64,000 nt of DNA. Source: Shewanella sp. UCD-KL12. GTDB lineage: Bacteria; Pseudomonadota; Gammaproteobacteria; Enterobacterales; Shewanellaceae. The translations under genes were made by a program, and so were the position numbers. The DNA is taken from NCBI RefSeq assembly GCF_001957125.1, contig NZ_MPHJ01000016.1, positions 1 to 64,000 of the forward strand, written 5' to 3'. Positions 27,116 through 35,368 of the stretch are shown here, in pieces. Below the pieces are notes generated by a model, which searched no databases, was not told the DNA's origin, and saw only the letters and a list, made by a program, of their open reading frames with translations. Within the stretch, counting starts at the first letter, position 1; each line of letters begins with the position of its first letter.

Positions 27116-27156
27116 AAAAGGGCCTGAATAATGTCGATATTATTCAGGCCTTTCTT
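27116..27156 (+). terminator. Terminator of the RND operon
   Basis: GGCCTGAATAAT (27121-27132) pairs with ATTATTCAGGCC (27139-27150), extended by A-rich and TTTCTTT flanks. Confidence 0.85.
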
Positions 27157-27277
27157 TACTTAAAATACGATTACTCGACTTTTGTGAGTAATCTTTTTCC
27201 AATAGTGAATCTGCTCAGGTACAATCCAACTATTATTAAAAACACGACACTCTATTGGCCAACGGCGGACAGAAAAG

Positions 27278-27532
27278 ATGATTAATCCAAAGAAAATTGA
27301 AGAAGTTGCTAAGCAGCTGAGTGAAAACCTGCCAAGCGGCCTGAAGCAGTTCGCTGGTGAGTTTGAAGAAAAAAGTAAACAGATCTTACAGAACCAACTC
27401 ATGAAGCTAGATGTTGTCTCACATGAGGAGTTCGAAGTTCAACAGCATGTACTGCTTAAAACTCGTGAGAAGCTTGAAGCATTACAAGCACAAGTTGATG
27501 CACTAGAGAAGAAATTAAGCGACAGTGAATAA
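27278..27532 (+). CDS. ubiK: Ubiquinone biosynthesis accessory factor UbiK (YqiC/BMFP)
   Basis: The 84-residue protein opens MINPKKIEEVAKQL, has the core LDVVSHEEFEVQQHVLLKTREKLEALQ, and ends in a coiled coil, matching the BMFP family. UbiK forms a complex with UbiJ that helps the aerobic ubiquinone pathway, probably at the membrane. It is a single-gene unit with a perfect terminator just after it. Confidence 0.9.
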   Translation: MINPKKIEEVAKQLSENLPSGLKQFAGEFEEKSKQILQNQLMKLDVVSHEEFEVQQHVLLKTREKLEALQAQVDALEKKLSDSE

Positions 27533-27546
27533 TACCTGTTAGCAAT

Positions 27547-27580
27547 AAGGGCTATTCACCACATGTGAATAGCCCTTTTT
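27547..27580 (+). terminator. Terminator of ubiK
   Basis: AAGGGCTATTCAC (27547-27559) pairs perfectly with GTGAATAGCCCTT (27565-27577) and is followed by a T-run. Confidence 0.9.
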
Positions 27581-27612
27581 ATTCATGCATACCAATCAGT
27601 AAGCGCTATTAA

Positions 27613-28458
27613 TTACACTCGAGAAGCTGAGCAGGCTTGCTGGCAGTAAAGCAAAATACATGCAGCTAATAACACCAAGTCTTTGACAATAAATTGTCCA
27701 CTCGGCGTCAGCATTGGAAAGCCATGACTCAACTCATAAGCAGGCAAAGTGACGATAAAGGTTTGGGTAGCCAAAAAAGTCAGAGCAGCAATTGCTAACC
27801 CTAGGCTATTCGACCAACGATGCCTTAACCCCAGCACTAAGCTAAGCACAGCTAGCAGCTCTACAATGCCAATGAAATATGATGCATGAAGAACACTAAA
27901 TAACTCGTATAGCCAGCTAAACAAAGAACTTGTCGACATTAAGCCTTCAATCCCATCGGCTTCTATCTGGGTAAACTTCATCCCACCAATCCACAACATG
28001 ACTAGCACAACGCCAGCCCATGCGAGCTTAAGTGAAAAATGGTTTAGCCGCTGATGGCCCGCATAATAAGAGGCGATATATCCACTCACTCCAGCAATTG
28101 CCAGATACTTAATCAACCCTTGACCAGCCCCTATTGCCGGAAAACCACCTAAACTATCTATCCATACAGGGTGAGTCAGCAGCATCGCCATAGGAACCAA
28201 AGCCAACAAGCTATAAGCGTAGAGCAGGTATTGACTAAATATCTGTTTAGGAAAGATTAAAGCTGCTATTACAGCTAACTGTATCACGCCTAATAAACTT
28301 GATAACCAAGTGAACTCAGGTAACCCGATAACAGCAAGTTGTTTGATAAAATAACCGCTATCAGTCGGTGTGAAACGACTTACTGCCGTTGTAAGTAGAA
28401 AAAGTCCCAATAGCACTCTTGCCAATACCATCGCCTTTGTTAAATCTATTTTGAACAT
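27613..28458 (-). CDS. DoxX-like / DUF417 (RclC/YkgB-like) membrane protein
   Basis: From ATG 28458, which has GGAGG five bases upstream, it encodes 281 residues; longer in-frame starts lack this site. The first half (about 10-130) looks like a DoxX-type four-helix bundle (MVLARVLLGLFLL, FTWLSSLLGVIQLAVIAALIF). The second half carries DUF417 hallmarks: WIGGMKFTQIEADGI, then a FIVTLPA-like motif and SGQFIVKDLVLLAACILL. DUF417 proteins are usually about 190 residues, so this seems a two-part membrane protein. RclC is part of a hypochlorite-stress operon in E. coli; the function here is unknown. Confidence 0.75.
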   Translation of the reverse strand: MFKIDLTKAMVLARVLLGLFLLTTAVSRFTPTDSGYFIKQLAVIGLPEFTWLSSLLGVIQLAVIAALIFPKQIFSQYLLYAYSLLALVPMAMLLTHPVWIDSLGGFPAIGAGQGLIKYLAIAGVSGYIASYYAGHQRLNHFSLKLAWAGVVLVMLWIGGMKFTQIEADGIEGLMSTSSLFSWLYELFSVLHASYFIGIVELLAVLSLVLGLRHRWSNSLGLAIAALTFLATQTFIVTLPAYELSHGFPMLTPSGQFIVKDLVLLAACILLYCQQACSASRV

Positions 28459-28639
28459 CTTTGCCTCCAAATAAGCTGCTCCAATAGACCCTAAAAGTGC
28501 GTCCGCTATTTCACCGATGGATAATTTAATCAATCCTTTTTCTATAACTCCCTTTTTTCGCCACTATTGATCACCACTTCGCCCCCATCCCTTAAGTGAA
28601 ACCTGTTCAAATAGTCACTATCACAATAGAGGGATTTTT

Positions 28640-30001
28640 ATGTTTGATTTTCTAACTTCAGCTAAGACCAACTTAACCCATAAGATGCTGCTAGTAGCAG
28701 GGCTATCTTTACTTTCACTCATACCATTAGGCTTTGTTATGGATATGGTTTGGGAAAGAGAGATGCTATACCACCAAGTTGTTGAGGAGATTGGACAGTC
28801 ATGGGGGGACAGACAAGAGGTTTCCGGCCCTGTTGTTATCATCCCCTATACATACCAAGTCATCCAGGAAGCAGTGAGTGATGAAGGGAAGGTTAGAAAA
28901 TTTACGACTCATTACCAAAATGAGTTAGTGGTGCTACCGAAACAACTTTCACTCGATATCGACCTTAAACATGATTTTAGAAGCAGAGGTATATTTCAGT
29001 CTCTGGTTTATAACGCACAAGTCAGTGGTAATGCAGAGTTTGAACTGAGTCAGTTCAAAATTGCAAATCTCACTAAGCTCGATCTTGATAATGCGCGAAT
29101 CGTGTTTGGCATATCTGCCAATCAAGCCATAGATAAAATTGTAAAGTTCGAACTCAAGGGGCCACAAGCGGAAAGTATCAGCAACCAATCCGGTATCATG
29201 TCAGGCACTGGACTCGCTAACCTTACCGGACTCGATCGCGGCTTCCACCAGCCCATATCACTGAGCCAGAACCAAACTGCATTTTCGTTAGACTTTGACC
29301 TTAAACTGAGAGGTTCTCAGTCAATAAGCGCACTGCCACTAGGCGAACAAACTCACATAAATATCAGCGCAGACTGGCCACACCCAAGCTTTAATGGACA
29401 GCTTCCAGCATCAAGAGATATCTCAACACAAGGCTTTACAGCAAATTGGGATATTAGCCACCTAAGCCGTAACTTCCCGCAAGTATTCAGTAAAGATCAA
29501 CAGATCAATTTACGAGAAGTTCAAGCCAACACTATGCTGTTTGAGCCCGTTACACACTATGGAAAAATTGAACGTTCTGTCAAATACGGTCTGCTGTTTA
29601 TTGTGCTTAGCTTTATTATTTTACTTATCTTTGAATTGGGACAAAATACCAAGCTTAGCTTAATCCAATACCTGCTCGTAGGCAGTGCAATGACCCTTTT
29701 TTACCTGTTACTGCTCTCATTATCGGAGCACTTAGCTTTCACCCTGGCCTACTTAATCGCAGCCAGTATTCCCGTACTATCAGTCTCAGCATATACCGCC
29801 AGCGCCACCGATAGCCCCAAACGAGGGGGGGGCATGATGGCTATGCTTATTGGACTGTATGCCGTGCTCTATTCCATTCTAAAACTGGAAGATTACGCCC
29901 TCTTAATGGGAACGGGGTTGTTAGTGGTGATCATGCTTGTTCTGATGTTTATTACCCGAAAAACAAGCGGAAATGACACTAAGGTTGGTACAACAGATTA
30001 A
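28640..30001 (+). CDS. creD: Inner-membrane protein CreD family
   Basis: The 453-residue protein has an N-terminal helix (about 16-36), a large periplasmic domain starting near the GPVVIIPY motif, and four to six C-terminal helices from about 315. CreD is part of the E. coli Cre regulon and affects envelope integrity, but its biochemical role is not settled. No creBC two-component genes are adjacent. GAGGGA precedes the ATG. Confidence 0.88.
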   Translation: MFDFLTSAKTNLTHKMLLVAGLSLLSLIPLGFVMDMVWEREMLYHQVVEEIGQSWGDRQEVSGPVVIIPYTYQVIQEAVSDEGKVRKFTTHYQNELVVLPKQLSLDIDLKHDFRSRGIFQSLVYNAQVSGNAEFELSQFKIANLTKLDLDNARIVFGISANQAIDKIVKFELKGPQAESISNQSGIMSGTGLANLTGLDRGFHQPISLSQNQTAFSLDFDLKLRGSQSISALPLGEQTHINISADWPHPSFNGQLPASRDISTQGFTANWDISHLSRNFPQVFSKDQQINLREVQANTMLFEPVTHYGKIERSVKYGLLFIVLSFIILLIFELGQNTKLSLIQYLLVGSAMTLFYLLLLSLSEHLAFTLAYLIAASIPVLSVSAYTASATDSPKRGGGMMAMLIGLYAVLYSILKLEDYALLMGTGLLVVIMLVLMFITRKTSGNDTKVGTTD

Positions 30002-30101
30002 CGATATTTAATTCATAATATCGCCTGATAGGCTAGCTTGCTAAGAAGTGACAAGTTAGCCTACGCCCTTTACGATTTAGATATTTTTTGAGGCTATTCA
30101 T

Positions 30102-30902
30102 TTGAAGCAACTATCCACTTACATGCCATCGGTTATATTACCTATGATGATTGGCTGGTTAATACTGCTCATCATACCTGGCGTACTGTTCGTCTCGGAT
30201 GCCTCGTTATTCCCATGGCTATCACTTGACTCAACGACTGCCGAAACACTATTTTGGCTCACCTCCACAGGTACTGCGCCTTATGGTGTCGCTACCGTAC
30301 TATTCGTTCTGCTTTTAAGTTACCAGAGGCTTGAACGTTCTCGATTTTTCAGCCTATTCCTCGCCATCTCACTTAGCATGTGCACCACTTTAGGACTTAA
30401 TCATTATCTTAAGCCATTTTTCAATGAGGCTCGTCCTAATGCCGTCTGGTTAGAGCAAAATTACCTACTTAACACAGACAGCTTCTATTCACTCTCTAAA
30501 GCTGAGCGTCAAGAAAAGATGATGGCAGCAGTAAATCAGATAGAGTATGCCGATACCGAGTTGAGCCTTGCTCCATTAGTAAAGCAGCACTGGCAACATG
30601 AAGTTGGCTACGCTTTTCCATCTGGACACACGCTTTTCGCTGTCACTTTAACCATAGTGGCTAGTTTCTATCTCTTGCTTGCCGGTAACCTAATTTTACC
30701 TAGCGTGCTGTTACTATGGACAGTTGCTATGGGGTTCAGCCGTATGCTGCTAGGCATGCACTGGACTCAAGATGTACTAGCCTCAACATTTCTAGGTGGT
30801 CTCATAGGTTTACTGAGCTTGTTCGTTATACATAAAGCCTTTCCCTATATTTGGTCAATTTCAACTAAGCTAATACCAAAGCTTAGTAAGGTTGAGCGGT
30901 AG
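30102..30902 (+). CDS. pgpB: PAP2-family membrane phosphatase (PgpB-like)
   Basis: The 266-residue protein starts at TTG 30102 with GAGG eight bases upstream; ATG 30123 is the alternative. It has about six membrane helices. The three phosphatase motifs are KPFFNEARP (KX6RP), PSGH (FPSGHTLFA) and SRMLLGMHWTQD (SRX5HX3D). Such enzymes dephosphorylate phosphatidylglycerophosphate or undecaprenyl pyrophosphate at the periplasmic face. The inserted ~45 residues between motifs 1 and 2, and the overall size, fit PgpB; the exact substrate is inferred. Confidence 0.85.
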   Translation: MKQLSTYMPSVILPMMIGWLILLIIPGVLFVSDASLFPWLSLDSTTAETLFWLTSTGTAPYGVATVLFVLLLSYQRLERSRFFSLFLAISLSMCTTLGLNHYLKPFFNEARPNAVWLEQNYLLNTDSFYSLSKAERQEKMMAAVNQIEYADTELSLAPLVKQHWQHEVGYAFPSGHTLFAVTLTIVASFYLLLAGNLILPSVLLLWTVAMGFSRMLLGMHWTQDVLASTFLGGLIGLLSLFVIHKAFPYIWSISTKLIPKLSKVER

Positions 30903-30911
30903 GCACTGAAA

Positions 30912-30951
30912 AGCCAAACAGCGTGAATCAACTTATTCCCACTGTTTGGCT
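30912..30951 (+). terminator. Inverted repeat after the PAP2 gene
   Basis: AGCCAAACAG (30912-30921) and CTGTTTGGCT (30942-30951) can pair around a 20-nt loop. There is no T-run, so termination is uncertain. Confidence 0.4.
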
Positions 30952-31022
30952 AACAGCACCAGAAAGAATGCTTTATCATAGCGCCCTATACCTCTTCAAT
31001 CTTAGGCACTATTGAGAATCCT

Positions 31023-31499
31023 ATGGCTGCTCTACAACTAGATAAAATCGATCTGACAATTTTAAGACTGATGCAAAGCCATGGAAAACTGTCGAATCAA
31101 GAATTAGCAGAAAAAGTAGGCCTCTCACCTTCACCATGCTCTCGCAGGGTCAAAACCTTAGAGGAATCTGGGTATATCTCGGGCTATGCAACACTACTCT
31201 CCGCCGAACACTTTCATCTATCCCTCACGGCTTACGTCCAAGTGAGATTAGAAAAACATACGACTGAGATCCTTGAATCTTTTGAGAGTAAGGTCAGCAG
31301 CTACGATGAGGTGCAAGAGTGCTGTTTATTGACTGGTAGCGATGCCGATTATCAACTAAAAGTCTTAGTCGCAGACATGAATCAATTCAAACTCTTTTTG
31401 CTCGACAAGCTCACAACCCATCCCCACATTGCCGGCGTTCACTCAAGCTTCGTGTTAAAACAGGTCAAAAACCAAACCAGTATACCGCTGCCAAGTTAA
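31023..31499 (+). CDS. Lrp/AsnC-family transcriptional regulator
   Basis: The 158-residue protein has an N-terminal helix-turn-helix (LDKIDLTILRLMQSHGKLSNQELAEKVGLSPSPCSRRV) and a C-terminal RAM/ACT-like domain that binds amino acids. It lies 318 bp upstream of an NSS amino-acid transporter on the same strand and may control it. It resembles the short Lrp paralogues common in gammaproteobacteria, not global Lrp itself. Confidence 0.88.
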   Translation: MAALQLDKIDLTILRLMQSHGKLSNQELAEKVGLSPSPCSRRVKTLEESGYISGYATLLSAEHFHLSLTAYVQVRLEKHTTEILESFESKVSSYDEVQECCLLTGSDADYQLKVLVADMNQFKLFLLDKLTTHPHIAGVHSSFVLKQVKNQTSIPLPS

Positions 31500-31817
31500 A
31501 CCTGGGTCCAATCAGACTGAATGACATCAGTAGACAAGCTATAACTGGTTAAACCTAAGGAAATCGACTAATTTTTATCTATTCGATCGCAAAAATTGAA
31601 AAAAACCACTACGCAATAATCTTGCGCTATCTTTAGCACTGAAAAACAAACCGCAAAATAGTCTCGCCATTAGAATTTAACAAAGAAATAAAAAGCAATA
31701 AATACGCCAAATGCACAACAAATCACTCATGAACAACATGATTAAAGCGATAAATCACCATTGACCCGCTAAAATAAAGGACTATGATGCGCCCTCATTA
31801 AAAAATGAGAGATCAAC
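31500..31817 (+). other. 318-bp spacer between the Lrp-type regulator and the NSS transporter
   Basis: The stretch is AT-rich and has no credible ORF. A small inverted repeat CGCAA-TAATC-TTGCG lies at 31612-31626. It probably holds the transporter promoter and regulator sites, but no clear -35/-10 pair stands out. Confidence 0.4.
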
Positions 31818-33176
31818 ATGAGTACAGCAAGTTCAAACCATTTCAGCTCAAGAATCGGCTTCATCATGGCAGCTGCAGGCTCTGCGGTTGGCGTGGGTAA
31901 CATCTGGGGCTTCCCAACCCAAGCAGCATCCCATGGTGGTGGAGCATTCCTACTGGTTTACTTGATACTTATCGTTATTCTCGGTTACCCCATGCTAGTG
32001 GCTGAGTTGATGATAGGCAGACATGGGCAAACAAACCCAGCCGACGCGATGAGCAAGTTAGGCACTAGCCCTCTCAGCCGTAACATAGGTAAGTTTATCG
32101 GCTTTACCTCTATCATCACAGCCACATTAATCTGTACCTTTTACACCATACTTTCAGGTTGGTTTGTCAGTTTCGCCTTAGCGCCAGTAGCAGAGATGTT
32201 CGGCTTCTCTCAAATAGCTGCATGGTTGATGGACTTCTCTCTATCAAGAAATATCGTCTTTACCACACTCTTTATCTTGATGGTGATCTGGGTGATCAGG
32301 CAAGGCGTACAGCAAGGCATTGAACGCTGGTCAAAACGCTTAATGCCGCTACTGCTAAGTATCTTAGTATTAGGGGTGATCTACATCTTAAACCAACCTG
32401 GTGCGATGGAAGGACTTGAAGTATTACTGATCCCGGACTTTTCTAGAGTATGGGAGCCTGATGTACTTGTCGGTGCGTTAGGACAGACCTTCTTCTCATT
32501 AACCATAGGTACGGGTGCCATGATGGTTTATGGCGCTTATTTAAATCAGCAGGAGCACATTGGAAAGCTCACCGCTTATGTCACGCTAACAGACACCAGC
32601 GTAGCCTTTCTTGCGGCATTGATGATAATTCCTGCCATGTACGTCGCCCAGCATAATGGCGTACAGATCTTCAGTGAAGATGGCAGTTTATTAAATTCTG
32701 ACACCTTAGTATTTACCGTATTACCTGCCCTGTTTGATACCTTAGGCGGGAATCTGCAATACATTTTAGCGTTTGTCTTTTTTGTATTAATGACCATTGC
32801 AGGCCTGACTTCAGCCATCTCAATTGTTGAAGTCCCTACAAGCTACTTAGTAGAAAAGAGACAGGTAGACCGAAACAAGGCTACCTACATTATCGGTGCC
32901 CTCATCATTGTCTTGTCGCTAACGGTCGTCCTGAACTTCGAGCATCTATTTGGCTTTATGATCACCATGACGACCGAAAGAGCTCAGCCATTAATCGCGC
33001 TAGGTATTGCAATCTATCTCGGTTGGGTATGGCAGAGAAATGGTCTGATAAAAGAGATACAAGCCCAGGAAGGAGCCGATAGTAACAGCTTGTTCTGGCG
33101 CTTATGGCCAGTCTATGTGAAGTTTGTCTGCCCGCTACTGATCACAGTGATCATAGTGCAGCTATTTAACAAGTAA
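31818..33176 (+). CDS. Sodium-dependent amino-acid transporter, NSS (SNF) family
   Basis: The 452-residue inner-membrane symporter has about 11 helices. TM1 carries the family signature GFIMAAAGSAVGVGNIWGFP, whose unwound centre binds Na+ and substrate, and FLLVYLILIVILGYPMLVAELMIGR follows. Bacterial NSS proteins such as LeuT, MhsT and TnaT move hydrophobic or aromatic amino acids with sodium. The substrate cannot be read from sequence here. The upstream Lrp-type regulator fits an amino-acid substrate. Confidence 0.9.
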   Translation: MSTASSNHFSSRIGFIMAAAGSAVGVGNIWGFPTQAASHGGGAFLLVYLILIVILGYPMLVAELMIGRHGQTNPADAMSKLGTSPLSRNIGKFIGFTSIITATLICTFYTILSGWFVSFALAPVAEMFGFSQIAAWLMDFSLSRNIVFTTLFILMVIWVIRQGVQQGIERWSKRLMPLLLSILVLGVIYILNQPGAMEGLEVLLIPDFSRVWEPDVLVGALGQTFFSLTIGTGAMMVYGAYLNQQEHIGKLTAYVTLTDTSVAFLAALMIIPAMYVAQHNGVQIFSEDGSLLNSDTLVFTVLPALFDTLGGNLQYILAFVFFVLMTIAGLTSAISIVEVPTSYLVEKRQVDRNKATYIIGALIIVLSLTVVLNFEHLFGFMITMTTERAQPLIALGIAIYLGWVWQRNGLIKEIQAQEGADSNSLFWRLWPVYVKFVCPLLITVIIVQLFNK

Positions 33177-33189
33177 TGGGCTAGAGTTT

Positions 33190-33215
33190 GGGCTCACCTA
33201 AAGCAAGGTGAGCCC
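33190..33215 (+). terminator. Hairpin after the NSS transporter
   Basis: GGGCTCACCT (33190-33199) pairs perfectly with AGGTGAGCCC (33206-33215). The tail is TGTATAG and not a T-run. Confidence 0.6.
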
Positions 33216-33403
33216 TGTATAGCATCACGGTTTAACCTATATTCAGCGCTCAATCTTAACTTCTATTTTATAGATACCTATCATATGCCAGCGCTTCAAT
33301 GTTGGCTTGTCTAAAACACCATGCTGCTCACGGGCGTATTGCACCGACTTATTTAACTCTTGCACCTCATGGCTGGAGACGCAATACACACTTGTTTTAT
33401 TAC

Positions 33404-34012
33404 TCAGGTATATTGCTTTATAACCATATCTACAGCCGTTTGCTTAACCCTTTGGACTTCGTCATCAGTAGGGAAGCTAGCCCCTTGAATAAGTTGAGGC
33501 CAGAAACAGAAAGCCTTAATCACGGCCATAAATTGTGTAACGACGACTTCAGGGTGGTCAGTTTTTAACGCCCCAGCTTCTGCTGCAGCATAAAACCAGC
33601 TTGTCAGAGGAGACTCTTTATCACTGAACTCTAGCATCGCTTCTTGGATCAGATCTGGTGAGTGAATCGCTTCAGCAATAATAACTCTCGCCATAGAGAG
33701 AAAGGCTTCGGAGCGAAGATGAGAGATCTCCTGCTCTGCGACTAACGTTAGCTGCTGCTCTATTGATGTATCAGTTGAAAATGGCACATGCTCAAAGGTA
33801 CAAAGCAGCGACATCATCTCAACCATGATGGCACTAAATAACGCATCTTTATTGGCAAAATGATTATAAACGGTGCGTTTTGAAACCTCGGCTCGCTTTG
33901 CAATATCATCCATACTTGCGGCTTTGAACCCCTTAGCTTCAAACTCAGCCATCGCCGCTTCAATCACTGCGGTTCGTTTAAGCTCACTTCGAGATTTTTT
34001 TTTATCTACCAT
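33404..34012 (-). CDS. TetR-family repressor, divergent from a metallo-beta-lactamase-fold gene
   Basis: The 202-residue protein has a basic N-terminus (MVDKKKSRSELKR), a TetR helix-turn-helix (SMDDIAKRAEVSKRTVYNHFANKD) and a C-terminal domain of the AefR-like type. It is divergent from the lipase-like MBL-fold gene with 118 bp between start codons. That gap holds a 25-bp near-perfect palindrome at 34090-34114. It probably represses its neighbour, and perhaps itself. Confidence 0.85.
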   Translation of the reverse strand: MVDKKKSRSELKRTAVIEAAMAEFEAKGFKAASMDDIAKRAEVSKRTVYNHFANKDALFSAIMVEMMSLLCTFEHVPFSTDTSIEQQLTLVAEQEISHLRSEAFLSMARVIIAEAIHSPDLIQEAMLEFSDKESPLTSWFYAAAEAGALKTDHPEVVVTQFMAVIKAFCFWPQLIQGASFPTDDEVQRVKQTAVDMVIKQYT

Positions 34013-34089
34013 TTTCAGATTCTTATCTTAATCTTCAGCTATTCAACCTGGTTATTTTACACTGATGAGTTTACTTTTCAAAAACATTT

Positions 34090-34114
34090 AGTAAACTACA
34101 CCGTATAGTTTACT
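34090..34114. promoter_or_regulatory. 25-bp near-perfect palindrome, probable TetR operator
   Basis: The arms AGTAAACTACAC (34090-34101) and GTATAGTTTACT (34103-34114) flank a central C and match at 11 of 12 positions. A further half-site GAGTTTACTTTT lies at 34067-34078. The site ends 16 bp before the ATG of the MBL-fold gene. Confidence 0.72.
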
Positions 34115-34130
34115 TTTATATTGCATATTT

Positions 34131-35243
34131 ATGAAACTAACAATACTGATTATCGGCTTACTCATTGGAGGCATTATGCTCGCCACTACACAATCAAACG
34201 CAGGTTCAGTCGAAACAACAAAAATCTCTGCCGACCATCATATTGCAGATGGTGGCTACATGAATACAGCTAAAGATTTCACAGAAGATACTGAAATCCT
34301 TCCACTATTAATGCGGTATATCACAGAGAAGCGTGTAGATGCACTGCCTAAAAATGCCATTCCAGTCATTGAACAAACAGCTCGCTCACTGGAGCAGCTT
34401 CCGCGGGATCAAGATACCGTTATCAGACTTGGACATTCGAGTATTTTCATCCAAATAGCGGGTCAGAGATGGCTTATCGATCCAGTATTTAGTGACAGAG
34501 CCTCACCTTTTAGCTTTGCAGGGCCTAAACGCTTTCATCAAACACCTATCTCGCTGAGCGAATTGCCTGAAATCGATGGGGTGATGATCTCTCACGATCA
34601 TTACGATCATCTCGACAAACAGACCATCAAGGCCTTAGCCAATAAGGTTAACCATTTTGTCGTTCCACTTGGTGTAGACGGCCACCTGAAAAGTTGGGGA
34701 GTCAGCACAGATAAAATAACCAGCCTAGATTGGTGGGAGTCAGTAAGCGTTGCTGATGTCACCTTGACTGCAACCCCTACCCAACATTTTTCTGGACGCG
34801 GATTATTTGATAAAAACCAGACTCTGTGGGCCTCCTATGTCATAGCTTCACCAAGCAGCAAACTATATTTCAGTGGTGACTCGGGGTACTTCGATGGTTT
34901 TAAGGAGATTGGTGAACGCTTCGGGCCATTCGATCTGACTATGGTCGAAACAGGCGCTTATGACAAAGATTGGCCAACAATACATATGAGTCCTGAGCAG
35001 AGCCTGCAAGCCCATATTGACCTTAAGGGTAAGCAGATGATGCCAATCCATAATGGCACCTTCGATTTAGCCTTTCATAGTTGGTATGAGCCACTAGAGC
35101 GTATCTTATCACTAGCGGCAACGGCAAACGTTAAGCTTGTGACCCCCATGATGGGGCAAGTGGTGTCACTCAACTCAGCAACAGCGTCTAACCATGCGTG
35201 GTGGCAAGAGGTGATGCAAGATCAGTTATTAGCAGCGTATTAA
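34131..35243 (+). CDS. Exported metallo-beta-lactamase-fold hydrolase (NAPE-PLD-like)
   Basis: The 370-residue protein has an N-terminal hydrophobic segment (about 3-18) ending near SNAGS, like a signal peptide or anchor. The metal site HxHxDH is seen in SHDHYDHLD, followed by PTQHFSGRG, the GDSGY Asp and a late His in PIHNGTF. The order WLIDPVF, HYDHLD and the ASYVI/LYFSGDSGY spacing match the group containing N-acyl-phosphatidylethanolamine phospholipase D and UlaG-like lactonases. ATG 34131 has no clear Shine-Dalgarno; ATG 34176 has GGAGG but would remove the signal. The divergent TetR regulator suggests induction by a lipid-like or drug-like ligand. Confidence 0.8.
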   Translation: MKLTILIIGLLIGGIMLATTQSNAGSVETTKISADHHIADGGYMNTAKDFTEDTEILPLLMRYITEKRVDALPKNAIPVIEQTARSLEQLPRDQDTVIRLGHSSIFIQIAGQRWLIDPVFSDRASPFSFAGPKRFHQTPISLSELPEIDGVMISHDHYDHLDKQTIKALANKVNHFVVPLGVDGHLKSWGVSTDKITSLDWWESVSVADVTLTATPTQHFSGRGLFDKNQTLWASYVIASPSSKLYFSGDSGYFDGFKEIGERFGPFDLTMVETGAYDKDWPTIHMSPEQSLQAHIDLKGKQMMPIHNGTFDLAFHSWYEPLERILSLAATANVKLVTPMMGQVVSLNSATASNHAWWQEVMQDQLLAAY

Positions 35244-35263
35244 AAAGGCATTAATTGTTATCT

Positions 35264-35288
35264 GGGTCACAGCAGCCTGTGACCCTTT
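35264..35288 (+). terminator. Hairpin after the MBL-fold gene
   Basis: GGGTCACAG (35264-35272) pairs with CTGTGACCC (35277-35285), followed by TTTG. Confidence 0.6.
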
Positions 35289-35368
35289 GCCGCACCTCAT
35301 CACTTATCTCTTGTCGATAGAAAACGGCGGTGTATAAAGAGCGGAATAAAAAATAAGATGAGTTCGCC

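Noticed and set aside
33299..33568. 89-residue ORF on the + strand
   Set aside because: It overlaps the end of the tetR gene on the opposite strand, shows no family features and lacks a Shine-Dalgarno.
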